Source of the DNA: DDH964 sp963806685
GTDB taxonomy: Bacteria; Desulfobacterota; Desulfuromonadia; Desulfuromonadales; DDH964
DNA: 64,000 nucleotides
Reading direction: 5' to 3'
NCBI GenBank assembly: GCA_963806685.1
Contig: CAWDZB010000017.1
Coordinates: 186,001-250,000 of the forward strand
In this document: positions 52,248 to 60,344 of the stretch, piece by piece
Layout: each line of letters opens with the position of its first letter
Numbering within the stretch: position 1 is the first letter of the stretch
Made by a program: the position numbers and the translations under genes
Notes under the pieces: generated by a model
The model's database searches: none
Told to the model about the DNA's origin: nothing
Seen by the model: the letters and a program-made list of their open reading frames with translations, nothing else

Positions 52248-52958
52248 ATGAACCAGGCCCCCCTTGTCCTGCTGATTGACGATTCCCCGCTCTTCCTCAA
52301 TCTCTACCGCAGCTATCTCAAAACCACGCCGGTACGCCTCGCCGAGACCCGCAGCTGCAGCGAGGCGCTCAGCTTCTGCGCCGGGGAGCGTCCCGCCCTG
52401 GTGCTGGTCAACTTCAATCTGCCCGATGCCACCGGTGCAGTATGCTGCCGGCGGATCCGGGCCTTGGCGGGAATGAAACAAGTGCCGGTGATCGTGCTGT
52501 GCGACCCCAAGGGGCCTCAGGAGGAGAGCGACAGCCGCCAGGCGGGATGCAGCGACGTTCTGTTCAAGCCCCTCACGCGGATGGAATTTCTCACCGTTGG
52601 CGCCCGCCATCTCTTCGGGATCCGAGAAGTCCGTCGCCCCTGCGTGGTGTCGGTGCGCTGCGGGCGCAAGGAGACGGTCTTTGTCGGTCGGGGCCTTGAT
52701 GTGAGCAGCGGCGGGATCTTTCTCGAATCGGGCGAGACCGTCCCCATCGGCGAGCCCCTCGAAATGGAGATCCAGCTTGGGCGACCGGGCAGCGCCGCCT
52801 CCTGGATCAGCTGCCGCGGGGAAGTCGCCTGGCTCAACTGCCGCGGCCAGCTGGTCAAGGAAAGCCATCCCGTCGGGTTCGGCGTGCGTTTCACCTGGAT
52901 GAGGGTGGAGGACTCAGGCGCCCTCGCCGACTTCCTCGAAACCCTGGAACGCAAATAG
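52248..52958 (+). CDS. Receiver-PilZ protein with altered phosphoacceptor
   Basis: A 236-residue two-domain protein. The receiver (about 5-120) has the acidic pair (LLIDDSPLF) and the Lys (LFKPLT), but the acceptor site reads LVLVNFNLPDA, where Asp is replaced by Asn. The PilZ domain (about 128-232) has RRPCVVSVRC and DVSSGGIFLES, close to the c-di-GMP-binding RxxxR and D/NxSxxG motifs. It probably answers c-di-GMP rather than phosphorylation. AAGGAG precedes the ATG. A diguanylate cyclase is encoded 4 kb away. Confidence 0.8.
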   Translation: MNQAPLVLLIDDSPLFLNLYRSYLKTTPVRLAETRSCSEALSFCAGERPALVLVNFNLPDATGAVCCRRIRALAGMKQVPVIVLCDPKGPQEESDSRQAGCSDVLFKPLTRMEFLTVGARHLFGIREVRRPCVVSVRCGRKETVFVGRGLDVSSGGIFLESGETVPIGEPLEMEIQLGRPGSAASWISCRGEVAWLNCRGQLVKESHPVGFGVRFTWMRVEDSGALADFLETLERK

Positions 52959-53007
52959 TTTCCGCCGCCTCCGGCAGGCCCGTGCGGAACAGCTTGGGGG
53001 GATCGTC

Positions 53008-53895
53008 ATGACGCAGGCAGCGGCCCTGGAATCCGCCAAGCCGAACCTGCTGGCACCGTACCGTTGCTTAGCTCAATGGCTTCTTTCTTGGGTGGCCCTG
53101 CTCCTGCTGCTGCCCGCTCCAGGCTACGCCATGCTCGAATCCCGATTCCTCTTTTTCCCCACCCCCGACCTCTACGCCACCCCCGCCGCCGTCGGCCTCC
53201 CCTTCGAGGAGGTGACCTTCGCCGCCGCCGACGGCATCCGGCTCCACGGCTGGTACCTGCCCGGCAGCGACGGCAGGCCGCTGCTTCTCATCTGCCACGG
53301 CAACGCCGGCAACATCGCCGACCGGGTCGCGCTGCTCCCTTTCTTCCACGAGCTGGGCCTGCCGGTCTTTCTCTTCGACTACCGCGGCTACGGCCGCAGC
53401 GAGGGGACACCGAGCGAGGCGGGGAGCTACGACGATTCCCGCGGCGCCCTGGCCTGGCTGGCCGGGCGGGGCTGGTCGCCGCGGCGGATGATATACCTCG
53501 GCCGCTCGCTGGGGGCCGGGGTCGCGCTGCAACTGGCCCTGGAACGGCCGCCGGCGGCGCTGGTGCTGGAGAGCGCCTTCACCTCGGTGGCGGCCATGGG
53601 CCGACTGCACTATCCGCTCCTCTCCCGGCTGCTGGGCTGGCTGCTCGCCGCCCGTTACGATAATTTGGGGAAAATGGCCGATCTCGAGGCTCCCCTGCTG
53701 CTGGTCTACGGCACCGCGGACGACATCGTGCCGGTCGCCATGGGCGAGGACCTCTTCGCCCGCGCCCCGGAGCCCAAGCGGCTGCTGCTTCTGGAAGGCG
53801 TCGGCCACAACGACCTCTATTTTTCCGGTCACCCGGAGTACCGGCGAGCCTGGCAGGAGCTGCTGGAACCCCTGTCCGCGGAACCCCGCCCCTGA
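53008..53895 (+). CDS. Membrane-anchored alpha/beta hydrolase
   Basis: A 295-residue hydrolase with an N-terminal hydrophobic helix (about 23-43), then the alpha/beta-hydrolase fold: oxyanion segment ICHGNAGNIADRV, nucleophile elbow LGRSLGAGVAL (Ser about 175), acid in YGTADDIVPV and His in GVGHNDLY. It resembles the BEM46/YfhR group of serine hydrolases of unknown substrate. It probably faces the periplasm or the inner side of the membrane. Followed within 28 bases by the DUF2238 gene. Confidence 0.85.
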   Translation: MTQAAALESAKPNLLAPYRCLAQWLLSWVALLLLLPAPGYAMLESRFLFFPTPDLYATPAAVGLPFEEVTFAAADGIRLHGWYLPGSDGRPLLLICHGNAGNIADRVALLPFFHELGLPVFLFDYRGYGRSEGTPSEAGSYDDSRGALAWLAGRGWSPRRMIYLGRSLGAGVALQLALERPPAALVLESAFTSVAAMGRLHYPLLSRLLGWLLAARYDNLGKMADLEAPLLLVYGTADDIVPVAMGEDLFARAPEPKRLLLLEGVGHNDLYFSGHPEYRRAWQELLEPLSAEPRP

Positions 53896-53922
53896 GCCGC
53901 ACAGAAAAGGAGCATCACCGCC

Positions 53923-54690
53923 ATGCCCTCGATCCGCGCCATCCCCCACGGCCGCTACCTGCTGCTGCTGATGATCCCGTTCCTGGCCGAATGCGTCTTT
54001 CTGGCCTTCGACGTCTTTGACCGCAAGGACTGGGCGTTGGAGAACGCCTTGGTGGTGATCGCCCTGGTGGCTCTGGTGGCCACCTACAAGAAACTCCCCC
54101 TCTCGCGGATCTCCTACACCCTGATCTTCCTCTTCCTCGCCCTGCATGAGATCGGCGCCCACTACACCTATGCCGAGGTCCCCTACGACCACTGGTTTCA
54201 GTCCCTGACCGGGCACAGTTTCAACGCCATGGTCGGCTGGCATCGCAACAATTTCGACCGGGTGGTGCATTTTTCCTACGGGCTGCTGCTCGCCTACCCG
54301 ATGCGCGAGATCTACTTCCGGGTCGCCAATGCCGAGGGGTTCTGGGGATACTTTCTCCCCCTCGACTTCACCATGTCGACCTCCATGCTCTACGAGCTGA
54401 TCGAATGGGCGGCGGCGGAGATCTTTGGCGGATCGCTGGGGGTTGCCTACCTGGGAACGCAGGGAGATGTCTGGGACGCCCAGAAGGATATGGCGATGGC
54501 CAGCCTCGGAGCGCTGATCGCGATGCTCCTGACTCTGGCGCTGAATCGCTGCATCCAGCGGGATTTCGCCCGGGAATGGGCGGAGAGCCTGCGGATCAAG
54601 CACACCAGGCCACTGGGCGAGGACGAGATCGTTCGGCTCTGGAAGGAGAAGAATGAGGGGCAGACCAAGCCACCAGCGAACGGCAGCTAG
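53923..54690 (+). CDS. DUF2238 (YjdF-type) membrane protein
   Basis: A 255-residue integral membrane protein with about six helices. Conserved polar residues lie within the membrane part: ALHEIGAHYTYAEVPYD, WHRNNFDRVVHFSYGLLLAYP and LYELIEWAAAEIFGG..YLGTQGDVWDAQKDM. These His/Glu/Asp clusters are the mark of DUF2238. Function unknown. AAAGGAG precedes the ATG. Confidence 0.85.
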   Translation: MPSIRAIPHGRYLLLLMIPFLAECVFLAFDVFDRKDWALENALVVIALVALVATYKKLPLSRISYTLIFLFLALHEIGAHYTYAEVPYDHWFQSLTGHSFNAMVGWHRNNFDRVVHFSYGLLLAYPMREIYFRVANAEGFWGYFLPLDFTMSTSMLYELIEWAAAEIFGGSLGVAYLGTQGDVWDAQKDMAMASLGALIAMLLTLALNRCIQRDFAREWAESLRIKHTRPLGEDEIVRLWKEKNEGQTKPPANGS

Positions 54691-54962
54691 GTTTCCAGAT
54701 GGGTGGAGCTGCCGAGAAAGAACCGGGCTGAAACCATGTCTTCCCCAGCCGCCTACCGATCATCTTGGAGGAGGAAAAGCTTTATTTTTCGCTTCTTTTA
54801 GAGGCTGCGCGTTGACAGGGGCGGGGTTGCTGATAAAGAATTAAATCAGTATTAGTGTTAGGGGTTCAGACCGACGACTTCGCCAGAGGTATGTGGCCTA
54901 GCCTGCCCGCTTCGCAGCAAGGTGGAAAGCGGCCGCCCCTGAACCGGACAGGAGATGGCCCT
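54691..54962. other. Leader region of the repeat lipoprotein gene
   Basis: TTGACA at 54812-54817 with AAGAAT 18 bases on is a possible promoter. I looked for a c-di-GMP riboswitch core in the 150-base leader and did not find one. No gene is supported here. Confidence 0.35.
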
Positions 54963-56249
54963 ATGAAGCGAACATTGATGTCCTACCTCCGTCTCTTCTT
55001 AATCGTTCTGCTGTTTCCCGCGCTGGCCCTGACCGGTTGCGGCGGCGGGGGCGACGGGGGTTCCTCCGGCGGCGGAACCCCGCCACTGACCTTCAGCAAT
55101 AACCAGGCGGCCAGCGTGGTGATCGGCCAGGCCGACTTCAGCGGCGGCAGTGCCAACCGCGGCGGAGCGATTGCCGACAACACCATCGACGGCCCTTTCG
55201 GCAACCCGGTGGTCTACAACGGCAGGCTCTACCTTTCCGATTACACCAACGCCCGGGTCCTCGGCTTCAATGCCATCCCGACAGCCAACGGCGCCAGCGC
55301 CGATTTCGTCATCGGGCAGGCCAATTTCACCTCCGCCGTCATCCCTCCAACGCCCACCGCCAGCGGCATGTCGGGCCCTCAGACCCTGCAGGTCGATGGC
55401 GGCAAGCTGTTCCTGGTCGACTACGATTTCAACCGCATCACTATCTACAACAGCGCACCGACCACCGCGACCGCCGCACCGGGTACCGCCGACCTGGTCG
55501 TCGGCCAGCTTGACCTGACAACCGCAGGCTCCGTGGCTCCGCCAACCAGCGCCAGCCTGATCATTCCGGAATCGGCGGCGGTGGCGGGAGGAAAACTGAT
55601 CGTCACCGATTCTGGGAACAACCGGGTGCTGATCTGGGATCCGGTCCCCACGGCGGACAACGCACCGGCCAGCCTGGTCCTCGGTCAGCCTGACTTTACC
55701 AGTAACGCGGTTAACAACGATCCCACCACGCCCGGCACCCCCTCGGCCCGGACCCTGTCCAATCCCACCGGGGTCTGGAGCGATGGCGTGCGCCTGGTGG
55801 TAGTAGACAGCGACAACAACCGGGTGCTGGTCTGGAACAGCTTCCCCACCGGCAATCAAACCGCGGCGGACGTGGTCCTGGGCCAGCAGGACTTCACCGG
55901 CAGCAGCGCCAACGACGACCCCGCCGTCGCCCTTGGAACCCCGACCGCCAAAACCCTGAGCTTTCCCTACGCGGTGTTCAGCGCGGGCGGCCACCTCTTT
56001 CTCGCCGACCAGGACAACAACCGGGTCCTGATCTGGAACAGCTTCCCGACCCTGAACCAGACCCCGGCGGACGCGGTGCTGGGGCAGGTCGACTTCTCCC
56101 ACAACGCGTCCAACGATGACGGCACCGGCGCGAGCGGCACGCCGACGGCCACGAGACTGTCGCTCCCCTCGGGCCTTTACGTCGCCGGCAGCCAGCTGTT
56201 CGTCGCCGACGGCGGCAACAACCGCTACCTGATCTACGACAGCCCATAA
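54963..56249 (+). CDS. NHL-like repeat lipoprotein
   Basis: A 428-residue exported lipoprotein: signal peptide with lipobox ALTG-C (about residue 21), a Gly/Ser-rich linker, then about six repeats of 60-65 residues. Each contains a VLGQxDF motif and a DNNRVLVWNSFPT motif, for example DSDNNRVLVWNSFPTGNQTAADVVLGQQDF. The pattern predicts an NHL-type beta-propeller, probably closed by six blades. The protein should sit on the cell envelope; binding partner unknown. GGAG precedes ATG 54963; an upstream in-frame extension lacks similarity. Confidence 0.8.
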   Translation: MKRTLMSYLRLFLIVLLFPALALTGCGGGGDGGSSGGGTPPLTFSNNQAASVVIGQADFSGGSANRGGAIADNTIDGPFGNPVVYNGRLYLSDYTNARVLGFNAIPTANGASADFVIGQANFTSAVIPPTPTASGMSGPQTLQVDGGKLFLVDYDFNRITIYNSAPTTATAAPGTADLVVGQLDLTTAGSVAPPTSASLIIPESAAVAGGKLIVTDSGNNRVLIWDPVPTADNAPASLVLGQPDFTSNAVNNDPTTPGTPSARTLSNPTGVWSDGVRLVVVDSDNNRVLVWNSFPTGNQTAADVVLGQQDFTGSSANDDPAVALGTPTAKTLSFPYAVFSAGGHLFLADQDNNRVLIWNSFPTLNQTPADAVLGQVDFSHNASNDDGTGASGTPTATRLSLPSGLYVAGSQLFVADGGNNRYLIYDSP

Positions 56250-56274
56250 TTCCGATGGACATGCGAAAAACCGG

Positions 56275-56304
56275 AAGGGCAGGCGCCGAAGCGCCTGCCC
56301 TTTT
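56275..56304 (+). terminator. Intrinsic terminator of the lipoprotein gene
   Basis: A perfect 12-bp stem AAGGGCAGGCGC/GCGCCTGCCCTT around CGAA, running into TTTT. It lies between convergent genes and may serve both. Confidence 0.92.
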
Positions 56305-56342
56305 CTCGTGAAAACACGCCGGAGCGGGATGGAAAGAGGGTC

Positions 56343-57584
56343 CTAGCCCTTTCTTCGGGGTCGACCGGAGCCCGGGACGGGAACGCCGCAGATCCGGTTG
56401 CGCCCGGTCTGCTTGGCGCGGTAGAGAGCCTGGTCGGCAGCCCGGAGCACCTTTGCGGGCTCGGCCAGCTCCCCGCAGCGCTCGGCGACACCGATGCTCA
56501 CCGTCACCCCGAGGCACTCGCTGCCGACCCTTTTCGGTGCTGCCTCGGGACGCCTGTTCGGCCGCGAGCGGTGGCGCAGGGTGAAGCGGGAGGACGCAAT
56601 GGTGGTGCGCAGATGGTCCAGATAGGGGAGCACCTCGTCGGCACTCTTGCCGGGGAAGAGAACGGTGAATTCCTCGCCGCCATAGCGAAAGGGGTACCCG
56701 CCTCCGTTGACCCTGGCCAGCCGCGCCGCCACCATCTTCAACACCTGGTCGCCGACGTCGTGGCCGTAGCGGTCGTTGACCTTCTTGAAATGATCGACGT
56801 CGACCATCGCCAGCGCGTAGCGGCGGCCGACCTTGAGCAGCCCCTCGTTCAGCGCCCGGCGCGCCGGCAGGCCCGTCAGGTCGTCGCGAAAGGCCATGCC
56901 GTGGGAACTTTCGAGGACCGCCGCCAGGAGGATCAGCCCGGCGGTGGCCAGACCGAGAGTGGGGGCCGGGCCGCCGTGGCCGAGGGCGAGGGGGAGAAAA
57001 GCGGTCGGCAGGGCCCAGACCAGTCCGCCGGAGAGGGGCTCGGGCCGCCACCAGAAGACCAGCAGCAGCACCACACCGGAAAGGATCAGCACCGCCAGGA
57101 CCGGCTGCGGCAGGGTCGGCGGCAGCATGCCATTGGGCAAGGCGGAGACCAACGGCCGGGACAGGAGCTTTGGCAGGATTTCTGGCCAGCGCATCAGAGC
57201 TAAGCCGACCACGGCCGGCTGCAGGGCGATCAGCCCCAGGCGCACTAGACCGAGGGGGGTTACCAGGCCCCGTTCCCGGTAGACGGCGACCAGGGCCAGG
57301 TTCAGGGGGAGGAGAATCCGCACCGCCAGGCCGACAGCCGGCCCACCCGGCCAGGTCGCCAGGGCACGGTCGGCCAGGAGCAGCACCAGGGTGGCAAAGA
57401 TCAGACGACTGCGGTTGAAGCGCCAGCCGAGGAGCAGGCCGCCGCCCAGCACCAGTACCGGATAGAAGGGCCAGAAGGCCCGCACCTCCGCCGGCAGCTT
57501 GATGAAAAAGGCGAGCAGCGCGGCAACGGCGGCGATCAGGCCGCCCGGTAGCAGAAAATGGGTCAGGCGTTTGGACAGCAGCAC
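56343..57584 (-). CDS. Membrane diguanylate cyclase (GGDEF)
   Basis: A 413-residue protein with about eight N-terminal membrane helices (about 10-220) and a GGDEF domain (about 232-400): DDLTGLPARRALNEGL, VDVDHFKKVNDRYGHDVGD and the active loop RYGGEEF. The inhibitory RxxD site upstream of the loop is missing (NGGG there), so product inhibition is unlikely. An Arg/Pro-rich insert (RHRSRPNRRPEAAPK) sits late in the domain. The start is GTG 57584 with GGGAG upstream; a TTG at 57602 is the alternative. It makes c-di-GMP, which the PilZ protein at 52248 might bind. Confidence 0.88.
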   Translation of the reverse strand: MLLSKRLTHFLLPGGLIAAVAALLAFFIKLPAEVRAFWPFYPVLVLGGGLLLGWRFNRSRLIFATLVLLLADRALATWPGGPAVGLAVRILLPLNLALVAVYRERGLVTPLGLVRLGLIALQPAVVGLALMRWPEILPKLLSRPLVSALPNGMLPPTLPQPVLAVLILSGVVLLLVFWWRPEPLSGGLVWALPTAFLPLALGHGGPAPTLGLATAGLILLAAVLESSHGMAFRDDLTGLPARRALNEGLLKVGRRYALAMVDVDHFKKVNDRYGHDVGDQVLKMVAARLARVNGGGYPFRYGGEEFTVLFPGKSADEVLPYLDHLRTTIASSRFTLRHRSRPNRRPEAAPKRVGSECLGVTVSIGVAERCGELAEPAKVLRAADQALYRAKQTGRNRICGVPVPGSGRPRRKG

Positions 57585-57770
57585 CTCGGGACTCCCGGGC
57601 AAGGGGATACGATGGCGTCCACGTTAAAATATCCGTGGCCGCCCCGCAAGGGAAAACCGGCTCCGCGGGGCGCGGTCGTTCTTGACATCAGCCGAGCAAA
57701 GGAGTTGACTGGTCCTCTCCGCCGCCCGGCCCCGGACGCTCCTTCCCACCCAGCCAGAAAGGATTCAGCC

Positions 57771-58568
57771 ATGCACGTCGTCGCAGTCCACCGCCTGCAG
57801 GGCTCCCCGGACCAGTTGGCCCGTGATCTCGCCACCGTCCTCGGTATCACCCCCTACGAAGCCCGCTCCAGGGTCATCGCCCCCAACGGCGGCCCCGCCG
57901 TGGTCGCCAGCTTCGCCAGCGCCGAACCGGCCGCGACCTGCGCCGCCCGGCTGCGGGATGCTGGCTTCTTCCCGCTGGTGGTTTCCGACCAGGAGATGGA
58001 AAACGATTCCAACCGGTCCCTGGTTCGCCAGCTGCAATTCGCGCCGGGCGGGCTGCACCTCGCCCTTCGCGATGGCGGAAATCTCTCCATCCCCTACGCC
58101 GAGGTTACGCTGCTGCTGCGCGGTGCAGGCATCGTCACCAGCACCGCGGTTGAAACCAGGACCGAGAAAAAGTTCGACCTTGGTCGGGCGGTGGTCAGCG
58201 GCGGCCTGGTGATGCGCAAGAAAACCACCACTGTCACCGAACATACCACCCACGAGCGGCAACCCTTCTGCCACCTCTACCTGCCGGGGCGCCCGCCCGT
58301 CGTCCTGCGCCAGAACGAGATGGACTACAGCGCCCTCGGCGCCGACCGCCAGCTCTCCCGTGAGGCGAACTTCAACTGGATCTGCGCCGAGCTGCGCCGC
58401 CGCTGCCCCGCCGCCATCTTGGACGACCGGCTGCAGACCCGCCCCGGCCTGGCCCAGTTGCTCGGCCCGGCCCTCGACCCGGAGCGCTACCTCGATCTCG
58501 CCATCACCCTGCTCGCCCGGGCCGCTACCTCCGGTGCGGCGCCTTCTCCGGGCCCGGAGTTCTTTTGA
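57771..58568 (+). CDS. Hypothetical protein upstream of trpS
   Basis: A 265-residue cytosolic protein starting MHVVAVHRLQGSPDQLARDLATVLGITPYEAR. The first 75 residues look like a small alpha/beta domain resembling ferredoxin-like repeats; the middle has alternating strands (LHLALRDGGNLSIPYAEVTLLLRG) and the C terminus is helical. No family recognised; no catalytic motif seen. AAAGGAT precedes the ATG and codon use fits the neighbours, so the gene is well supported. It is divergent from the diguanylate cyclase. Confidence 0.65.
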   Translation: MHVVAVHRLQGSPDQLARDLATVLGITPYEARSRVIAPNGGPAVVASFASAEPAATCAARLRDAGFFPLVVSDQEMENDSNRSLVRQLQFAPGGLHLALRDGGNLSIPYAEVTLLLRGAGIVTSTAVETRTEKKFDLGRAVVSGGLVMRKKTTTVTEHTTHERQPFCHLYLPGRPPVVLRQNEMDYSALGADRQLSREANFNWICAELRRRCPAAILDDRLQTRPGLAQLLGPALDPERYLDLAITLLARAATSGAAPSPGPEFF

Positions 58569-58594
58569 AGAGCCCGCTTGCGGCAATTTCCCCG

Positions 58595-58623
58595 TTGACG
58601 AAAGGGGCCGGAACTGTTAGCTT
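58595..58623 (+). promoter_or_regulatory. Promoter of the trpS leader transcript
   Basis: TTGACG (58595-58600), 17 bases, TAGCTT (58618-58623). The -10 is weak. Transcription would begin around 58630, just before the leader peptide. Confidence 0.4.
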
Positions 58624-58632
58624 ATCGCGGCC

Positions 58633-58713
58633 ATGCAAGGACTTGGACAGGACATGACGAAGCAGCATCTCTGGTGGTGGCCGACGATTCCCCGACGGTC
58701 TGCGCGCCGCTGA
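58633..58713 (+). CDS. trpS leader peptide with three Trp codons
   Basis: A short frame encodes MQGLGQDMTKQHLWWWPT...RR (26 residues) or, from the second Met at 58654, 19 residues (MTKQHLWWWPTIPRRSARR). Three consecutive TGG codons lie at 58672-58680, and the stop TGA at 58711. AAGGA and AGGA lie upstream of the second Met. Trp is the rarest residue, so three in a row in a mini-gene directly ahead of trpS, with a terminator between, is the hallmark of ribosome-mediated attenuation. The peptide itself probably has no function. Confidence 0.8.
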   Translation: MQGLGQDMTKQHLWWWPTIPRRSARR

Positions 58714-58792
58714 TTCGCCTTCGCGCCGTGGACCGATCAGGTCCGCGGCCTTCCCATCGACTCAAAAGCCGCGGCCTTGAACCGCGGCTTTT
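58696..58792 (+). promoter_or_regulatory. trpS transcription attenuator
   Basis: Five mutually exclusive segments can be drawn. A (58696-58704) pairs with 1 (58727-58735) over nine pairs with two wobbles. 1 (58725-58734) pairs with 2 (58740-58749) over ten pairs with one wobble. 2 (CCGCGGC, 58743-58749) pairs with 3 (58768-58774) over seven. 3 (58764-58774) pairs with 4 (58782-58792) as a perfect 11-bp terminator ending TTTT. A ribosome stalled at the Trp codons leaves A free, giving A:1 and 2:3 and read-through. A ribosome at the stop codon covers A, giving 1:2 and 3:4 and termination. Confidence 0.75.
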
Positions 58793-58839
58793 GCATTGGG
58801 AACCCCTTTCCTTTTCACCGAACGAACGAGGTCAAGACC

Positions 58840-59805
58840 ATGCGCATCCTCTCCGGTATCCAGCCCTCCGGCTCCCTGCACCTGGGGAACTACTTCGGCA
58901 TGATGAAGAAGATGATCGAGTACCAGGAGCAGGAGGATCTGTTCTGCTTCATCGCCAACTACCACGCCATGACCTCGCTCGGCGACGGCAAGGCCCTGGC
59001 CAAAGGGACCCTCGAGGCGGCGGCCAACTTCCTGGCGCTGGGGATGGACCCGGAAAAGAGCACCTTCTGGGTGCAGTCCGATCTGCCGGAGGTTCAGGAG
59101 CTGACCTGGATCCTCTCCAACTTCACGCCGATGGGGCTTTTGGAGCGCTGCCACAGCTACAAGGACAAGATCGCCAAGGGGATCGCGCCCAATCACGGCC
59201 TGTTCGCCTACCCGGTGCTGATGACCGCCGACATCCTGATGTTCCAGAGCGAGAAGGTGCCGGTGGGCAAGGACCAGAAGCAGCACCTGGAGGTGGCCCG
59301 CGACATCGCCATCAAGGCCAACAACCACTTCGGCGAGCTGTTCGTGGTCCCGGAAGCGGAGATCGACGACGAGGTGGCGACGGTTCCCGGCCTCGACGGC
59401 CAGAAGATGAGCAAGAGTTACGGCAATACCATCGACCTGTTCCTGGAGGAAAAGGCCCTGCGCAGGCAGGTGATGCGCATCGTCACCGACCCGACGCCGG
59501 TGGAGGAGCCCAAGGACCCGGACAAGTGCAACGTCTTTCAGATCTACCGACTGTTCCTGGACAAGGAACGGGAGCAGGCGCTACGGCAACGCTACCTGGC
59601 CGGGGGACTGGGCTACGGCGAGGTCAAGCAGGAGCTGTTCGAGACGGTGCGCAACTTCTTCGCCCCCTACGCCGAACGGCGCCGGGAGCTGCTGGCCGAC
59701 CCGGACGGCATTCGCGCCATCCTCGCCAAGGGGGCGGACAAGGCCAGGTACGTCGCCACCAAGACCATGCGCAAGGTGCGCAAGAAGGCGGGCTTGGTTT
59801 ACTGA
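58840..59805 (+). CDS. trpS: Tryptophanyl-tRNA synthetase
   Basis: A 321-residue class Ic synthetase that charges tRNA-Trp. It starts MRILSGIQPSGSLHLGNYFG, with HLGN as the HIGH signature (about 14-17); GQKMSKSYGNTIDLF contains the KMSKS loop (about 190). The tRNA-binding C-terminal helices end RKVRKKAGLVY. Length is near the family's 320-340. GAGGT lies upstream of ATG 58840. Expression is probably controlled by the attenuator directly in front. Confidence 0.97.
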   Translation: MRILSGIQPSGSLHLGNYFGMMKKMIEYQEQEDLFCFIANYHAMTSLGDGKALAKGTLEAAANFLALGMDPEKSTFWVQSDLPEVQELTWILSNFTPMGLLERCHSYKDKIAKGIAPNHGLFAYPVLMTADILMFQSEKVPVGKDQKQHLEVARDIAIKANNHFGELFVVPEAEIDDEVATVPGLDGQKMSKSYGNTIDLFLEEKALRRQVMRIVTDPTPVEEPKDPDKCNVFQIYRLFLDKEREQALRQRYLAGGLGYGEVKQELFETVRNFFAPYAERRRELLADPDGIRAILAKGADKARYVATKTMRKVRKKAGLVY

Positions 59806-59900
59806 GATGCCGCCTTGCGCGGCTGTCCCCCGGCTGTCATACTGAAACGACCGATGACCATCGGCCAGGCGCTTCGCCCATTCCCGAAAGGAGGTCGGTC

Positions 59901-60080
59901 ATGTCCATCTACCGCAAGTGGTACTGTACCTGCTCCGGGGTTCCGGTGGAGCTCCCGCCGTCCCCCCCGGTCCTCGATGACGAACCCAGCGAACCGGCCT
60001 GCGAGCGCTGCGGCGCCAGTCCCTCCTCCGACCCCAGGAAGACCGTCATCTACCGCGACGTCGAGGACTGGGAGGATTGA
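59901..60080 (+). CDS. Small Cys-motif protein (59 residues)
   Basis: A 59-residue protein starting MSIYRKWYCTCSGVPVEL, with CxC near the N terminus and CERCG near residue 36, then an acidic tail (YRDVEDWED). The two Cys pairs suggest a small zinc ribbon or rubredoxin-like knuckle. AAAGGAGG lies just before the ATG, so translation is likely. No family recognised; it follows trpS by 95 bases. Confidence 0.65.
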   Translation: MSIYRKWYCTCSGVPVELPPSPPVLDDEPSEPACERCGASPSSDPRKTVIYRDVEDWED

Positions 60081-60089
60081 GCCGCGTGG

Positions 60090-60260
60090 TCACTCGTTGC
60101 GGGTGAAAAAGACGAAGGCCATGCCGGGACGGCGGCTTCCTTCGGCGGTGGCAAAACGAACCTCGTCCAGTTCCCAGCCTTCGGCAGTCCACTCGTTGAG
60201 AATCTTTCCCAGCGCTTCGTCGGTGACGGTGGTGGTTTCCACCACCTTGTACTTCAGCAT
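60090..60260 (-). CDS. DUF4177 family small protein
   Basis: A 56-residue protein reading MLKYKVVETTTVTDEALGK, then LNEWTAEGWELDEVRF and GMAFVFFTRNE. The order 'YKVV ... LN..a.eGWEL ... FF.R' is the DUF4177 signature. AAGGAG lies eight bases before the ATG. Convergent with the small Cys protein and ending 10 bases from it. Function unknown. Upstream lies a heptamer mosaic. Confidence 0.8.
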   Translation of the reverse strand: MLKYKVVETTTVTDEALGKILNEWTAEGWELDEVRFATAEGSRRPGMAFVFFTRNE

Positions 60261-60277
60261 GACCGGAACTCCTTTTT

Positions 60278-60312
60278 AGCTATCAGCCAGCAGCTCTCAC
60301 TTTTCACATTTC
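60278..60312. repeat. Heptamer mosaic joining two repeat words
   Basis: Consecutive 7-base units AGCTATC, AGCCAGC, AGCTCTC, ACTTTTC and ACATTTC. The first unit equals the polA array unit (36290-36397) and the fourth equals the unit of the array after lon (51251-51275). Confidence 0.75.
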
Positions 60313-60344
60313 CCCGCGAGAGTACCACGGCCATGGCCGGCAAT

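Noticed and set aside
54691..54962. c-di-GMP (GEMM) riboswitch before the lipoprotein gene
   Set aside because: The conserved core words of the riboswitch are not present, only a possible promoter.
58674..60080. 468-codon plus-strand frame across trpS
   Set aside because: It overlaps trpS in another frame; only its last 59 codons (59901-60080) have a ribosome site and look like a real small gene.
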